Made by a program: the position numbers and the translations under genes. From assembly GCA_030695565.1 (NCBI GenBank), contig JAUYRZ010000123.1, positions 62,001 through 126,000 on the forward strand: a stretch of DNA of 64,000 bases. Reading direction: 5' to 3'. A model generated the notes under the pieces. The model made no database searches, was not told where the DNA came from, and saw nothing but the letters and a program-made list of their open reading frames with translations. Shown here one piece after another: positions 34,143 through 42,550 of the stretch. The DNA is from Archangium sp. (GTDB taxonomy: Bacteria > Myxococcota > Myxococcia > Myxococcales > Myxococcaceae). Position 1 is the stretch's first letter. Each line of letters starts with the position of its first letter.

Positions 34143-34891
34143 TGGCGTTCGTCGAGCTCCTCTGCGCCGAGCAGGTGCTGCGCATCGACGCGTCCATCTG
34201 CGAGATGGCCACCGAGCGGGTGCACTGGAAACACTTCGTCGGCAGCGGTCCGCCTTCACTCACCGTTCGCCGCCACGCTTCGCTCGAAGGCACCACCATC
34301 GATGCGCCGCTGGGCCGCTGCACCTTCGTGCTCGAGGGCGACACGCTCGACGTCGCGGTGGAAGACGGCGTGTTTCGCGGGGAGCTGATTCTGCGGCTGG
34401 CCTGGTACCTGCTCGCCACCCGCCAGGGCGCCGTGCTCATTCATGCGTGCGCGCTGCGAGACGGCGACTCTGCCGTGGTGGCCGCGGGGAAGAGCGGCGA
34501 TGGCAAGTCGACCCTGTCGCGGCTCGGCGTCGGCGCGGGGCTGCAGCTGCTCACCGATGAAGTGGTGATGCTCTTTCCTGATGGGCGGGTGTGCGGCACT
34601 CCGTTTCGATCTGACTTCGAGAACGCGGGTCGCCCTGGCCTCGTGAAGGCGGCGTACTTTTTGGCCCTCGAAAAGGCCCAGACCGAAGAGTTGAAAGACT
34701 TGAGCGCGCTGGCAGCCACTCAGCTGGCCATGGCTCAGTGTTTCGACGTGGCAGAGGTCGCACTGCCTCGGCCCGAGGTGCGTCGACGTCTGCTTCAATT
34801 TCTTTCGAACGTGGAGCTGCGGACCCTCGCCTTTCGGAAGGATCCTGCAGCCGGGGACTTCGTGAGGGAATTGCTCGGCCCCTCACCCTGA
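34142..34891 (+). CDS. HprK-like P-loop kinase-related protein
   Basis: The protein has 249 residues. A Walker A loop, AAGKSGDGKSTL, lies near residue 117, followed by LLTDEVVMLF as Walker-B-like strand and GTPFRSDF. This is the layout of HPr kinase/phosphorylase relatives lacking the HPr-binding N-terminal domain. Such short HprK-like proteins are known from some RiPP loci, where they phosphorylate the peptide. Here the start overlaps the stop of the PanD-like gene. The open frame upstream to 33989 belongs to another frame of that gene and is discounted. The substrate is unknown. The stop codon is inside a dispersed repeat. Confidence 0.75.
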   Translation: MAFVELLCAEQVLRIDASICEMATERVHWKHFVGSGPPSLTVRRHASLEGTTIDAPLGRCTFVLEGDTLDVAVEDGVFRGELILRLAWYLLATRQGAVLIHACALRDGDSAVVAAGKSGDGKSTLSRLGVGAGLQLLTDEVVMLFPDGRVCGTPFRSDFENAGRPGLVKAAYFLALEKAQTEELKDLSALAATQLAMAQCFDVAEVALPRPEVRRRLLQFLSNVELRTLAFRKDPAAGDFVRELLGPSP

Positions 34892-34918
34892 CCCTCTCCC
34901 CGGAGGGGAGAGGGGACT
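34876..34918. repeat. Dispersed CCCTCACCC-GACCCTCTCCCC hairpin repeat
   Basis: CCCCTCACCCTGACCCTCTCCCCGGAGGGGAGAGGGGACT overlaps the last codons and stop of the HprK-like gene and ends 11 nt before the convergent pentapeptide-repeat gene. The CTCTCCCCGGAGGGGAGAG hairpin could stop transcription from both sides. Confidence 0.7.
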
Positions 34919-34928
34919 CCGTGATGAC

Positions 34929-36167
34929 TTACGGAGCCGGTGCGGCAGGCGCCACGGCCGGAGCCGGACCCGCCATCGCTTCCACGTGCGCGGTCGCTTC
35001 GGCCAGATAGGCCAGGCGGCGCATGCGGATCTCATCAGGCAACTCAGCGAACGCCTTGAACGCCTCGTTCAGCACCGGGCGATTCCCGTTGCTGGCGATG
35101 TGAGCGAGATCCTGGCTGGGCTCGGCCGAGTCGACCGCTTCTTCCCAGTTGTTGTCCGGCATGAAGCCCGCTTCCATCAGCGCGCTGAACAGCTGCACGG
35201 CCGCCAGCTTCATGCGCAGCTCACCGAGCATGTCGAGCGCCTCGGTCGAGGCCTTCAGCTCGTGCAGCGCACCCGTGATGCGGGGATCCACGTCGGCGGT
35301 GGCGTCTTCCACCTCGACCGCTTCACGCAGGTCGGCGTTCAGACCGTCGATGGCCGCTTCGCTGGTGATCACTTCTTCACCGACTTCGCGCAGGTACATG
35401 ACCGCGACGGCGGCATCACCACCACCCGTGGCGACCACGTCCTTCGCCTTGGCGACCATCTGCATGTCGGGCACCGGGCGGCGGCCCTCGAGGCGGGTCT
35501 TCACGGCCTCGCGGTACTGGTGCTCCAGGCTCGCGCCGGGCGGCATGCGCACGGGCAGGGGAGGCCGCAGGCCCGGCACGTCGAGCACCCACGGCGGCGG
35601 GTTGGCGATGTGTTTGAGCCCGCGGAACAACAGCGTGCCCGGCGCGTCACCGGGGCGGAACGGAGGCAGATCGCTCTCCGGCGCCGACGTGCCCAGCCCC
35701 ATCACCGCCGCGCGCTGTTCACGCGTGAAGCTGGTGACCCCGACCGCAGGGGGAGGAGGGGGGGGCGGCGCGTCTTCGCCATCGAGGCCGGTGACCCGAT
35801 CCATGTCGCAATCGTCGAACTCGAGCTGCTCGAGGCCGGTCGCGTTGGTGAAGTCGCACCGCAGCAGCTTGAGCTTCTCGAAGGTGGCGCCCTCCATGTT
35901 CGCCCCGCGGAAGTCGCAATCCTGCAGGCGGCCGCCGTGGAAGTAGGCCCCTGAGAGGTCAGCCTCCTTGAAGCTGACCTTCGACAGATCGCACTTTTCC
36001 CACTCGGTGCCGATCAACGTCAGCCCCGACAAATCGGCGTTGGCCGAAAACAGCTGGGGGAACGTGGCGCCCGTGTGATCCAGCGGAACCTTGTTGTCCT
36101 TGCGCAGCTGGTTCCACTGCTTGGACCCTGCCTTGAGCAACTCCTCGATGCTGACCTGCTTTCCCAT
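34929..36167 (-). CDS. Pentapeptide-repeat protein
   Basis: 412 residues from the ATG at 36167; the frame is open to 36206. Residues about 40-125 contain pentapeptide repeats with the A(D/N)LXX spacing (ANADLSGLTLIG, CDLSKVSFKEADLSGAYF, CDFRGANMEGATF), which fold as a right-handed quadrilateral helix. A poly-Pro hinge (about 140) leads to a helical C-terminal domain (about 230-400) with no known motif and an Ala/Pro tail. No signal peptide is present, so it is probably cytoplasmic. It is divergent from the pseudouridine synthase gene. The function is unknown. Confidence 0.8.
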   Translation of the reverse strand: MGKQVSIEELLKAGSKQWNQLRKDNKVPLDHTGATFPQLFSANADLSGLTLIGTEWEKCDLSKVSFKEADLSGAYFHGGRLQDCDFRGANMEGATFEKLKLLRCDFTNATGLEQLEFDDCDMDRVTGLDGEDAPPPPPPPAVGVTSFTREQRAAVMGLGTSAPESDLPPFRPGDAPGTLLFRGLKHIANPPPWVLDVPGLRPPLPVRMPPGASLEHQYREAVKTRLEGRRPVPDMQMVAKAKDVVATGGGDAAVAVMYLREVGEEVITSEAAIDGLNADLREAVEVEDATADVDPRITGALHELKASTEALDMLGELRMKLAAVQLFSALMEAGFMPDNNWEEAVDSAEPSQDLAHIASNGNRPVLNEAFKAFAELPDEIRMRRLAYLAEATAHVEAMAGPAPAVAPAAPAP

Positions 36168-36238
36168 GCGGCGCCTTCTAGCGGTTGGCCTCGGCACCTT
36201 CCACAACTGCGTTCCGCTGAGATACAGGCATCCTGGAG

Positions 36239-37216
36239 ATGCTCGAGTACAAGGTCAGCGAAGACCACATCGGGGTTCGCCTCGATAAGTTCCTCAAGAA
36301 GACGCTGGCCAGCGTGCCGTTCAGCCATCTGTTCAAGATGATCCGGGTCAAGAAGATCCGGGTGAACGGCAAGCGGGCCAAGCCCGAACAGGAGCTTGCC
36401 GCGGGGGACGTCATCACCGTGCGGGGCACGGACGAGCAGCTCCTCGGAGATCGGGAGCGAAAACCGCCCCCGCCCCCGGTCGTCGACCTGTCGGAGCTGG
36501 ACATTCTCTACGAGGACGACTGGATCCTGGCCCTCAACAAGCCCTCCGGCATGGCCGCCCATACCGGCAGCGGCATCACCGGGGGCACCGTGGTCGACGT
36601 GGTGCGCGCCTACCTGGGTAATAAAGCCGAGCGCAATGGCTTCTCCGCCAGCCCCGCCCACCGCCTCGATCGCGAGACTTCCGGGGTGATCATCGTCGCC
36701 AAACGGCGCCCCGCGATGGTGCATTTCACGGAGGTCTTCACCGAGCACAAGGCCAAGAAGCGCTACCTCGTGCTGGTCAAGGGCAAGCTGCAGAACCAGA
36801 GCGGCCTCATCGACCTGCCGCTCCAGGAGCACCAGCAGACCGCCGAATCACGCGATCGCCGGGGCATCAACATGCAAGAGGCCCGCACGCGCTACCAGGT
36901 GGTGTGTCAAACCAGCCACGCGTCGTACGTCCAGTGCACGATTGAAACTGGCCGGACCCACCAGATTCGGCGACATTTCGCCGCCATCGGCCACCCGGTT
37001 GCGGGGGACCCGAAGCATGGGGACTTTGCGTTCAACCGGGAGGCAAAGGCACAGTGGGGCCTGAAACGGCTCTTCCTGCACTCGACGCGGTTGGAGTTCC
37101 CGCACCCCGAGGACAATCGGAAGATGGTGATGGAAGCGAAGCTCCCGGAGGATCTCGTCGATGTGCTCAAACGTTCAGGCCTCGACCAGAAAGCACCTCC
37201 GCCGGGGGCCGCATGA
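36239..37216 (+). CDS. RluA-family pseudouridine synthase (RluC/D-like) with S4 domain
   Basis: The protein has 325 residues. The N-terminal S4 domain (VRLDKFLKKTLASVPFSHLF, VKKIRVNGKR) is followed by a catalytic domain with HRLDRETSG near residue 141 and ETGRTHQIRRHFA, GHPVAGDPKHG near the end. The S4 domain plus RTHQIRRH is the RluC/RluD pattern, suggesting 23S rRNA modification, but the target cannot be fixed. The start ATG is just after GGAG. Its stop codon overlaps the penicillin-binding protein start (ATGA), so the two are co-translated. Confidence 0.93.
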   Translation: MLEYKVSEDHIGVRLDKFLKKTLASVPFSHLFKMIRVKKIRVNGKRAKPEQELAAGDVITVRGTDEQLLGDRERKPPPPPVVDLSELDILYEDDWILALNKPSGMAAHTGSGITGGTVVDVVRAYLGNKAERNGFSASPAHRLDRETSGVIIVAKRRPAMVHFTEVFTEHKAKKRYLVLVKGKLQNQSGLIDLPLQEHQQTAESRDRRGINMQEARTRYQVVCQTSHASYVQCTIETGRTHQIRRHFAAIGHPVAGDPKHGDFAFNREAKAQWGLKRLFLHSTRLEFPHPEDNRKMVMEAKLPEDLVDVLKRSGLDQKAPPPGAA

Positions 37217-39783
37217 CTGAAGGGAAACTGCTGTTGGTCAACGTGCCTCAGAAACGATGGTGGAAGCGGCTGTTCAAGCTGGTCGGCTTCCTGGTGCTCA
37301 CGGGGGCGACGGCCGGGGTGATGGGCTACGGCTTCGTGACCTGGAAGTACTCCGATGGCCTGCCCGACATCCCCAAGGTCGACGCGTACCGGCCGCCCAT
37401 TCTCACCGAGGTGTACACGGTCGATGGCGTGCTCGCGGGCGAGTTCTACAACGAGCGCCGCAAGGTGGTGCCGTACGAGCGCATTCCCAAGCGCCTCGTG
37501 CAGGCTTTCATCGCCGCCGAAGACGCCGACTTCTTCGATCACTTCGGCATCGACATCGTGGGCACCGGCCGCGCCGTCTTCAAGACGGTCATCAAGAAGG
37601 TCACCGGCAAGGGCAAGGTGCAGGGCGGCTCGACCATCACCCAGCAGACCGCCAAGGCCGTGCTGATCAGCGCCGAGGGCTACAAGGAGTCCACCGCCAA
37701 GACCATCAAGCGCAAGGTTCGTGAAGCGCTGCTGGCCCGCCAGCTGGAGACCGAGCTGACCAAGGAAGAGATCCTCTATCTCTACCTGAACAACGTGTAC
37801 CTGGGTCACCACAGCTACGGCGTGCAGTCGGCCGCCGAGAACTATTACCGCAAAGACGTGAAAGACCTGACGCTGGCCGAGATGGCGCTGCTCGCCGGTC
37901 TCCCGCAGGCGCCCTCGAACTACTCGCCGTTCCGCGACGCCGAGAAGGCCCGCAAGCGCCGCCAGTACGTGCTCGGTCAGATGAAGGAGAAGGGGATGAT
38001 CTCCGCCGCCGAGTTCGACGAGGCGTCGGCGGCCGAGGTGAACGTCTACCCGGTGGAAGACATCTTTCATCAGTTCGCGCCGTACTTCACCGAAGAGACC
38101 CGCCGCGACGTGGTCGATCGCTACGGCAACAAGGTGCTGCTCAACGACGGCCTCAAGGTCTTCACCACCATGGACAGCGAGCGTCAGCGCGCCGCGCAAG
38201 AGGCCGTGTTGTGGGGCCTGCTCGCCGTGGACAAGCGCCAGGGCTACCGCGGGCCGGTGATGCAACTCGGCACCAAAGCCGAGCAGGACAAGTTCGTCGA
38301 GCGCGGCAAGAAGGTGCTGGCCGGCAAGTCGCTGGTGCCCGATCACCTCTACATCGGCCTGGTCACCGCGCTCGCGAAGGATCTCTCGAGCGCCGACATC
38401 GCCATCGGCGGGGTGAACGCCAAGCTGCCCGCGCTGGGCATGCGCTGGGCGCGTGAAGTGAACGGCGAGCGTTATTACCCCTCGGTGCTGATCAACAACG
38501 TCAAGCCGCTCAAGGTCGGCGACGTGTTGATCGTGCGCGCGGTCAAAGACAAGAAGGGCCTCACCGACGATCGCGAAGCGTGGAGCGACGGGCTGGCCGC
38601 CGACGTGCCCGAGGGTGTGCAGCTGGTTCGCCTGGAGCAGGAGCCCGAGCCGCAGGCCGCCATCGTGAGCATCGACCCGCACCGCCAGTACCTCTCGGCG
38701 ATGGTGGGTGGGTACGACTTCGACGCCAACGAGTTCAACCGCGTCTTCCAGGCGTGCCGCCAGCCGGGCTCGAGCTTCAAGCCGATCGTCTACGCAGGTG
38801 CGCTCGAGCTGATGGGGTGGACGGAGGGCACCGTGCTGGTCGACTCGCCCATCGTCTACGACGACCCGGAGAACCAGAACCGCTGGAAGCCGGCCAATTA
38901 CGACGAAGGCTTCAAGGGCGAGGTGCTGCTCAAGGAGGCGCTGGTCAACTCCATGAACATCCCCGCGGTGAAGACCTTCATCGAGCTCGCGCGCTTCTTG
39001 GGCAAGAAGAACGAGGTCATCGGCATCAAGGCCATCAACGACTTCGCGCACTCACTGGGCTTCTCCACCCCGCTCAACCCTGACTACTCGGCGGCGCTGG
39101 GCAGCTCGTGCGTGTACCCGATCGAACTGGCCAACGTGTACGCCACCATCAACCGGCTGGGCCTCAAGAAGCCGACGTACTTCGTGCGGAAGATCGAAGA
39201 CCGCTTCGGCCGCATGGTGGAGGACCACACCGCCTACGACGATCCCTGGGCCTCGCTGCAAGACCGCATGGCCGCCGGCTACGCGCGCAGCTTCGAGCCG
39301 GGTGAGCAGGTGATGTCACGTGAGACGGCGTACCTGGTGACCGACCTGATGCGCGGCGTGGTGCAGGGCGGTACGGGGGCGGCGGCAGGGCGGCTGGGCA
39401 AGCCCGCGGCGGGCAAGACCGGCACCACCAACGACAGCTTCGATGCGTGGTTCACCGCCTTCACCCGCGACCTGGTCACCTCGGCGTGGGTTGGTTACGA
39501 CATGAACGTGCATCCGCTCGGCAAATACGAGACGGGTGGGAGAGCCGCGCTGCCGATTTGGCTGTCGTACATGACCAAGGCCCTCGATGGCCGCAACCAG
39601 CCTGAGTTCTACCCGCCGGCGTCGCTCGATCTGATTCAGCGCCGCATCGACAAGAAGACGGGGCGGCTGGCCACGGGGTCGCGCAACTCGATGACGCTGT
39701 GGTTCAAGAAGGGCACGGAGCCCGAAGACAGCGAGCCTGGGAAGGGCGAGGCCGACGCGAACAGCTTCCTCCAGGTTCCGTAG
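37213..39783 (+). CDS. Class A penicillin-binding protein (PBP1A type)
   Basis: 856 residues from the ATG that overlaps the upstream stop. A membrane anchor (about 22-45) precedes a GT51 transglycosylase domain with EDADFFDHFGID, QGGSTITQQTAK and LLAGLPQAPSNYSP. An intervening OB-like region follows. The transpeptidase has QPGSSFKP (SxxK serine), SMN (SxN) and GKTGTTND (KTG). The protein polymerises and cross-links peptidoglycan on the periplasmic face. All catalytic motifs are intact and the length is normal for PBP1A. Its coupling to a pseudouridine synthase gene is unremarkable. Confidence 0.96.
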   Translation: MTEGKLLLVNVPQKRWWKRLFKLVGFLVLTGATAGVMGYGFVTWKYSDGLPDIPKVDAYRPPILTEVYTVDGVLAGEFYNERRKVVPYERIPKRLVQAFIAAEDADFFDHFGIDIVGTGRAVFKTVIKKVTGKGKVQGGSTITQQTAKAVLISAEGYKESTAKTIKRKVREALLARQLETELTKEEILYLYLNNVYLGHHSYGVQSAAENYYRKDVKDLTLAEMALLAGLPQAPSNYSPFRDAEKARKRRQYVLGQMKEKGMISAAEFDEASAAEVNVYPVEDIFHQFAPYFTEETRRDVVDRYGNKVLLNDGLKVFTTMDSERQRAAQEAVLWGLLAVDKRQGYRGPVMQLGTKAEQDKFVERGKKVLAGKSLVPDHLYIGLVTALAKDLSSADIAIGGVNAKLPALGMRWAREVNGERYYPSVLINNVKPLKVGDVLIVRAVKDKKGLTDDREAWSDGLAADVPEGVQLVRLEQEPEPQAAIVSIDPHRQYLSAMVGGYDFDANEFNRVFQACRQPGSSFKPIVYAGALELMGWTEGTVLVDSPIVYDDPENQNRWKPANYDEGFKGEVLLKEALVNSMNIPAVKTFIELARFLGKKNEVIGIKAINDFAHSLGFSTPLNPDYSAALGSSCVYPIELANVYATINRLGLKKPTYFVRKIEDRFGRMVEDHTAYDDPWASLQDRMAAGYARSFEPGEQVMSRETAYLVTDLMRGVVQGGTGAAAGRLGKPAAGKTGTTNDSFDAWFTAFTRDLVTSAWVGYDMNVHPLGKYETGGRAALPIWLSYMTKALDGRNQPEFYPPASLDLIQRRIDKKTGRLATGSRNSMTLWFKKGTEPEDSEPGKGEADANSFLQVP

Positions 39784-39786
39784 CCG

Positions 39787-39826
39787 CAGTCTCCCTCTCC
39801 CTTCGGGAGCGGGTTGGGGAGGGCCT
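39787..39826. repeat. Dispersed CCCTCTCCC-type hairpin repeat
   Basis: AGTCTCCCTCTCCCTTCGGGAGCGGGTTGGGGAGGG follows the penicillin-binding protein stop. It contains a CTCCC-TTCG-GGAG tetraloop hairpin and probably serves as the terminator of the rluA/PBP1A pair. Confidence 0.6.
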
Positions 39827-39880
39827 CGCCGAACGGTTCCCTCGACTGCTCTCGAGCGGAACGGTACGTGAGATCCCGCG

Positions 39881-41209
39881 ATGTCTGCCGCACCCAAGTC
39901 TTCTGAGCTCTACCAGTTGTGGAAGCTGGCGCTGCCGCTCGCACTCGCGCAGGCGGGCCAGGCGTTCATGGGCCTGGTGGACACCGCCGTGCTCGGCCGG
40001 CTCTCAGCGGCCGCGCAAGCGGGAGCGGGCTTAGGCAACTCGCTCACCTTCACCTGCAGCTTCTTCGGCATGGGCGTGATGATGGCGCTCGACCCGCTCG
40101 TCTCGCAGGCGGTGGGCGCAGGCGATCTCACGCGCGCGCGCGCGCACTACTGGCAAGGCGTGTGGCTGGCCCTGCTCACCAGCGTGGTGGTGATGGTGCC
40201 GGTGGCCCTCATTCCCTTCCTGCTCGAGCCTTTCGGCGTCGCGCCCACCGTCGCCGAGGGCGCGCGCGAGTACATGTGGTGGCGGTTGCCGGGCATCGCG
40301 GCCGTGATGCTCTTCGTGACGGCGCGCAGCTACCTCACGGGTGTCGGCAAGGTGGCGATCACCTTCTGGGCGATGGTGGTGGCGAACGTGGCCAACCTCG
40401 GCCTCGACGTCGCCCTGGTCTTCGGCTTCGGCCCGATTCCCGCCCTGGGGGTGATGGGCGCGGCGATCGCCACGGTGCTGTGCACCTGGTTGCAGTTCGG
40501 TGTCTTGTTGTTCGGCTTCGGCAAGACGCCCGAAGGCACCCAGCGGCGTTTCGATTCCGTCGAGGTGCTGCGCGCCGCCCGGCTCGGCGCCCCCATCGGC
40601 CTGCACTTCATCGCGGAGTCCGGCGTCTTCTCGCTCGCGGGCCTGCTCTCCGGGCGGTTGGGTGAGACCGCCGCGGCCGCCCACCAGGTCGCGCTCAACT
40701 GGGCCAGCATCACCTTCTGCGTGGCTTCCGGCATCGGCGCCGCGGCCGGCACGCGGGTGGGGTGGGCCATCGGTCGCGACGACACGCCCGCCGCGCGCCG
40801 GGCAGGGTTGACCGCCTTCGGCAGCGTGGTGGTGTTCATGGCGCTCGCTTCCCTGGTCTTCCTCGTCTTCCCCCACACCATGGCCGGCGCCATGTCGGCG
40901 GATCCCGGCGTGGTGAAGATGGTGATCGCGCTCTTCGTGGTGGTGGCGGTCTTTCAGATCTCCGACGGCGTACAGGCGGTCGGCGCGGGCGCGTTGCGCG
41001 GCACCGGCGACACCACGTTCACCTTCTGGGCGAACATGGTCGGCCACTGGTGCATCGGCCTGCCCGTGGCGTACCTGCTGGGCGTGCGCGGGAGCTACGG
41101 CGTGGTCGGCTTGTGGTGGGGGCTCTCGGCGGGGCTCACCGCGGTGGCCATCGCCTTGGTGATTCGGTTCAACCGCACCACGCGCGGCGCCATCGCCCGG
41201 CTGAGCTGA
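39881..41209 (+). CDS. MATE-family efflux transporter
   Basis: 442 residues with twelve hydrophobic helices in two similar halves, the usual size for multidrug and toxin extrusion proteins. The opening ALPLALAQAGQAFMGLVDTAVLGRL and the later DPLVSQAVGAGD are family hallmarks. The second half repeats the pattern with VALNWASITFCVASGIGAAAGTRVG (given in part) and AIGRDD. It exports small molecules with Na+ or H+ coupling in other bacteria; the substrate here is unknown. It is 97 nt downstream of PBP1A, across a hairpin repeat, so it probably has its own promoter. Confidence 0.93.
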   Translation: MSAAPKSSELYQLWKLALPLALAQAGQAFMGLVDTAVLGRLSAAAQAGAGLGNSLTFTCSFFGMGVMMALDPLVSQAVGAGDLTRARAHYWQGVWLALLTSVVVMVPVALIPFLLEPFGVAPTVAEGAREYMWWRLPGIAAVMLFVTARSYLTGVGKVAITFWAMVVANVANLGLDVALVFGFGPIPALGVMGAAIATVLCTWLQFGVLLFGFGKTPEGTQRRFDSVEVLRAARLGAPIGLHFIAESGVFSLAGLLSGRLGETAAAAHQVALNWASITFCVASGIGAAAGTRVGWAIGRDDTPAARRAGLTAFGSVVVFMALASLVFLVFPHTMAGAMSADPGVVKMVIALFVVVAVFQISDGVQAVGAGALRGTGDTTFTFWANMVGHWCIGLPVAYLLGVRGSYGVVGLWWGLSAGLTAVAIALVIRFNRTTRGAIARLS

Positions 41210-41232
41210 GCTTCACTTCTTGATGAGGGCCG

Positions 41233-41655
41233 TCACTTCGTGACGAACTCACCGCACGACACGTAGATGGTGAACTCGCGCGCGTCGTGAACGTTGATGA
41301 GCCAGTCACCTTCTTCGAAGTCGTCGAACTGCACCTTCTCGCTGGTGCCCCGCTTCAACAACCCGCGGGTGGTGCTCCCCACGCGGTCGGGTTTGTCGGC
41401 GAGCGGCTCGAGGTTCAGCAGGTCGGCGTAGATCTCGTCGACCTCACCGCAGTTGCCCCGGTGCAGGTGCATGCGCTGCACGCCTTCGAACTCGGGCGCG
41501 CTGGTCTCGACCACCACGTCGATCTCCTGGCCACGATCGATCAACACCGCAAAACCACTCTGGCCGGAGTTGTTGTCGGCGTTCATCGTGACGTTGAGTT
41601 CACGAGGCGCGCAGGCCGCCAGGACGAGAGTGCCGCAGAGCGCAGTCAGACGCAT
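41233..41655 (-). CDS. Small lipoprotein of unknown function
   Basis: 140 residues from the ATG at 41655, next to a GGGGGG run. The lipobox LAAC gives Cys15. The mature domain reads as beta strands, with VQRMHLHRGNCGE and EGDWLINVHDAREFTIYVSCGE, a little like copper/zinc SOD or CHRD-type sandwich domains. Two Cys may form a disulphide. No metal site can be confirmed. It is convergent with the MATE gene and 26 nt downstream of the methyltransferase gene, so it may be co-transcribed with it. Confidence 0.7.
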   Translation of the reverse strand: MRLTALCGTLVLAACAPRELNVTMNADNNSGQSGFAVLIDRGQEIDVVVETSAPEFEGVQRMHLHRGNCGEVDEIYADLLNLEPLADKPDRVGSTTRGLLKRGTSEKVQFDDFEEGDWLINVHDAREFTIYVSCGEFVTK

Positions 41656-41681
41656 GCCCCCCGTCTTACCCCTGTTGCCGC

Positions 41682-42467
41682 CTAGCGCCACGCTCTGGCG
41701 ATCGACGGGGTGTACCGGAGCGAGCTGCCCTCGAGCTGGGGAAGCCGTCGCAGCTCGGTGATGGCGTTCGCGATGAGCGGGAGCGCCTCGGCGCCCAGCG
41801 ACTCGTCGAGGCCTTCGAAGATCTCCGCGAACTCATCGACGAAGGCCTGGAAAAACCTCGGGTCGCTCGCGTCACCGACCAGCGGGCGGCGCTCGACCCT
41901 GAAGCGGGTGAAGCCGGCCGCGGTGAACTCCTTCTCGAGGTGTCGGCCCACGAAGGGGTCGCCGCCTCCTTTGACCTGCGCCTCATTGAGCCTCCGCATC
42001 ACCTCGGTGGCTGACGGACATGCGGGCGTGGCGTGGAAGGTGGCGTTGTCGACCTCGATGAAGTGGCACATGCCGCCCGGGCGGAGCACGCGGTGCACCT
42101 CTCTCAAGACGGGCACGGGGTCGGGCACGTGCTCCAGCAGCCAGCTGCAGTGCACCCGATCGAACGTGGCGTCGCGAAAAGGGAGCCGGATCGCGTTGCC
42201 CCGCAGCACGGGAAGCTCGGGGTGATTCTGGCGAGCGGCGGCGAGCTGGCCCGCGGCGAGGTCGACTCCCACGAGCTGAATTCCCGGGGCGGTGCGCAAC
42301 AACCGCGCGCCCATCGCACCGACGCCGGTGGCGAGATCCAGCACGCGCTGACCGGGCTTCAGGTCGACGCTGGAAAAGGTGAACGAGGCGGTGAAGTCAG
42401 CCTGCTTCTCGAGCCGCGCGACTTCACGAGCGTCAGTTCCCCCGTGGACGTACCCAGCCTGGCTCAT
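41682..42467 (-). CDS. SAM-dependent methyltransferase (class I, UbiE-like)
   Basis: 261 residues from the ATG at 42467. Motif I is VLDLATGVGAMG, motif II LVGVDLAAGQL, followed by FDRVHCSWLLEHVPDPVPVL and HRVLRPGGMCHFIEVD. This is the Rossmann methyltransferase order seen in UbiE and related small-molecule enzymes. No signal peptide or membrane helix is present. The frame stays open to 42752 without a better start. The neighbouring genes do not reveal a substrate. Confidence 0.87.
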   Translation of the reverse strand: MSQAGYVHGGTDAREVARLEKQADFTASFTFSSVDLKPGQRVLDLATGVGAMGARLLRTAPGIQLVGVDLAAGQLAAARQNHPELPVLRGNAIRLPFRDATFDRVHCSWLLEHVPDPVPVLREVHRVLRPGGMCHFIEVDNATFHATPACPSATEVMRRLNEAQVKGGGDPFVGRHLEKEFTAAGFTRFRVERRPLVGDASDPRFFQAFVDEFAEIFEGLDESLGAEALPLIANAITELRRLPQLEGSSLRYTPSIARAWR

Positions 42468-42550
42468 AGGTCCCGGTGGATAACGCCTCGGGGTCGCGGC
42501 GTGATGGAAAAAGCGGGGCCTCCGAACCGCAAGTGACCCCTCGACGGGCG

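Noticed and set aside
36907-39051. A 714-codon frame opposite PBP1A
   Set aside because: Antisense shadow of a gene with all catalytic motifs on the plus strand.
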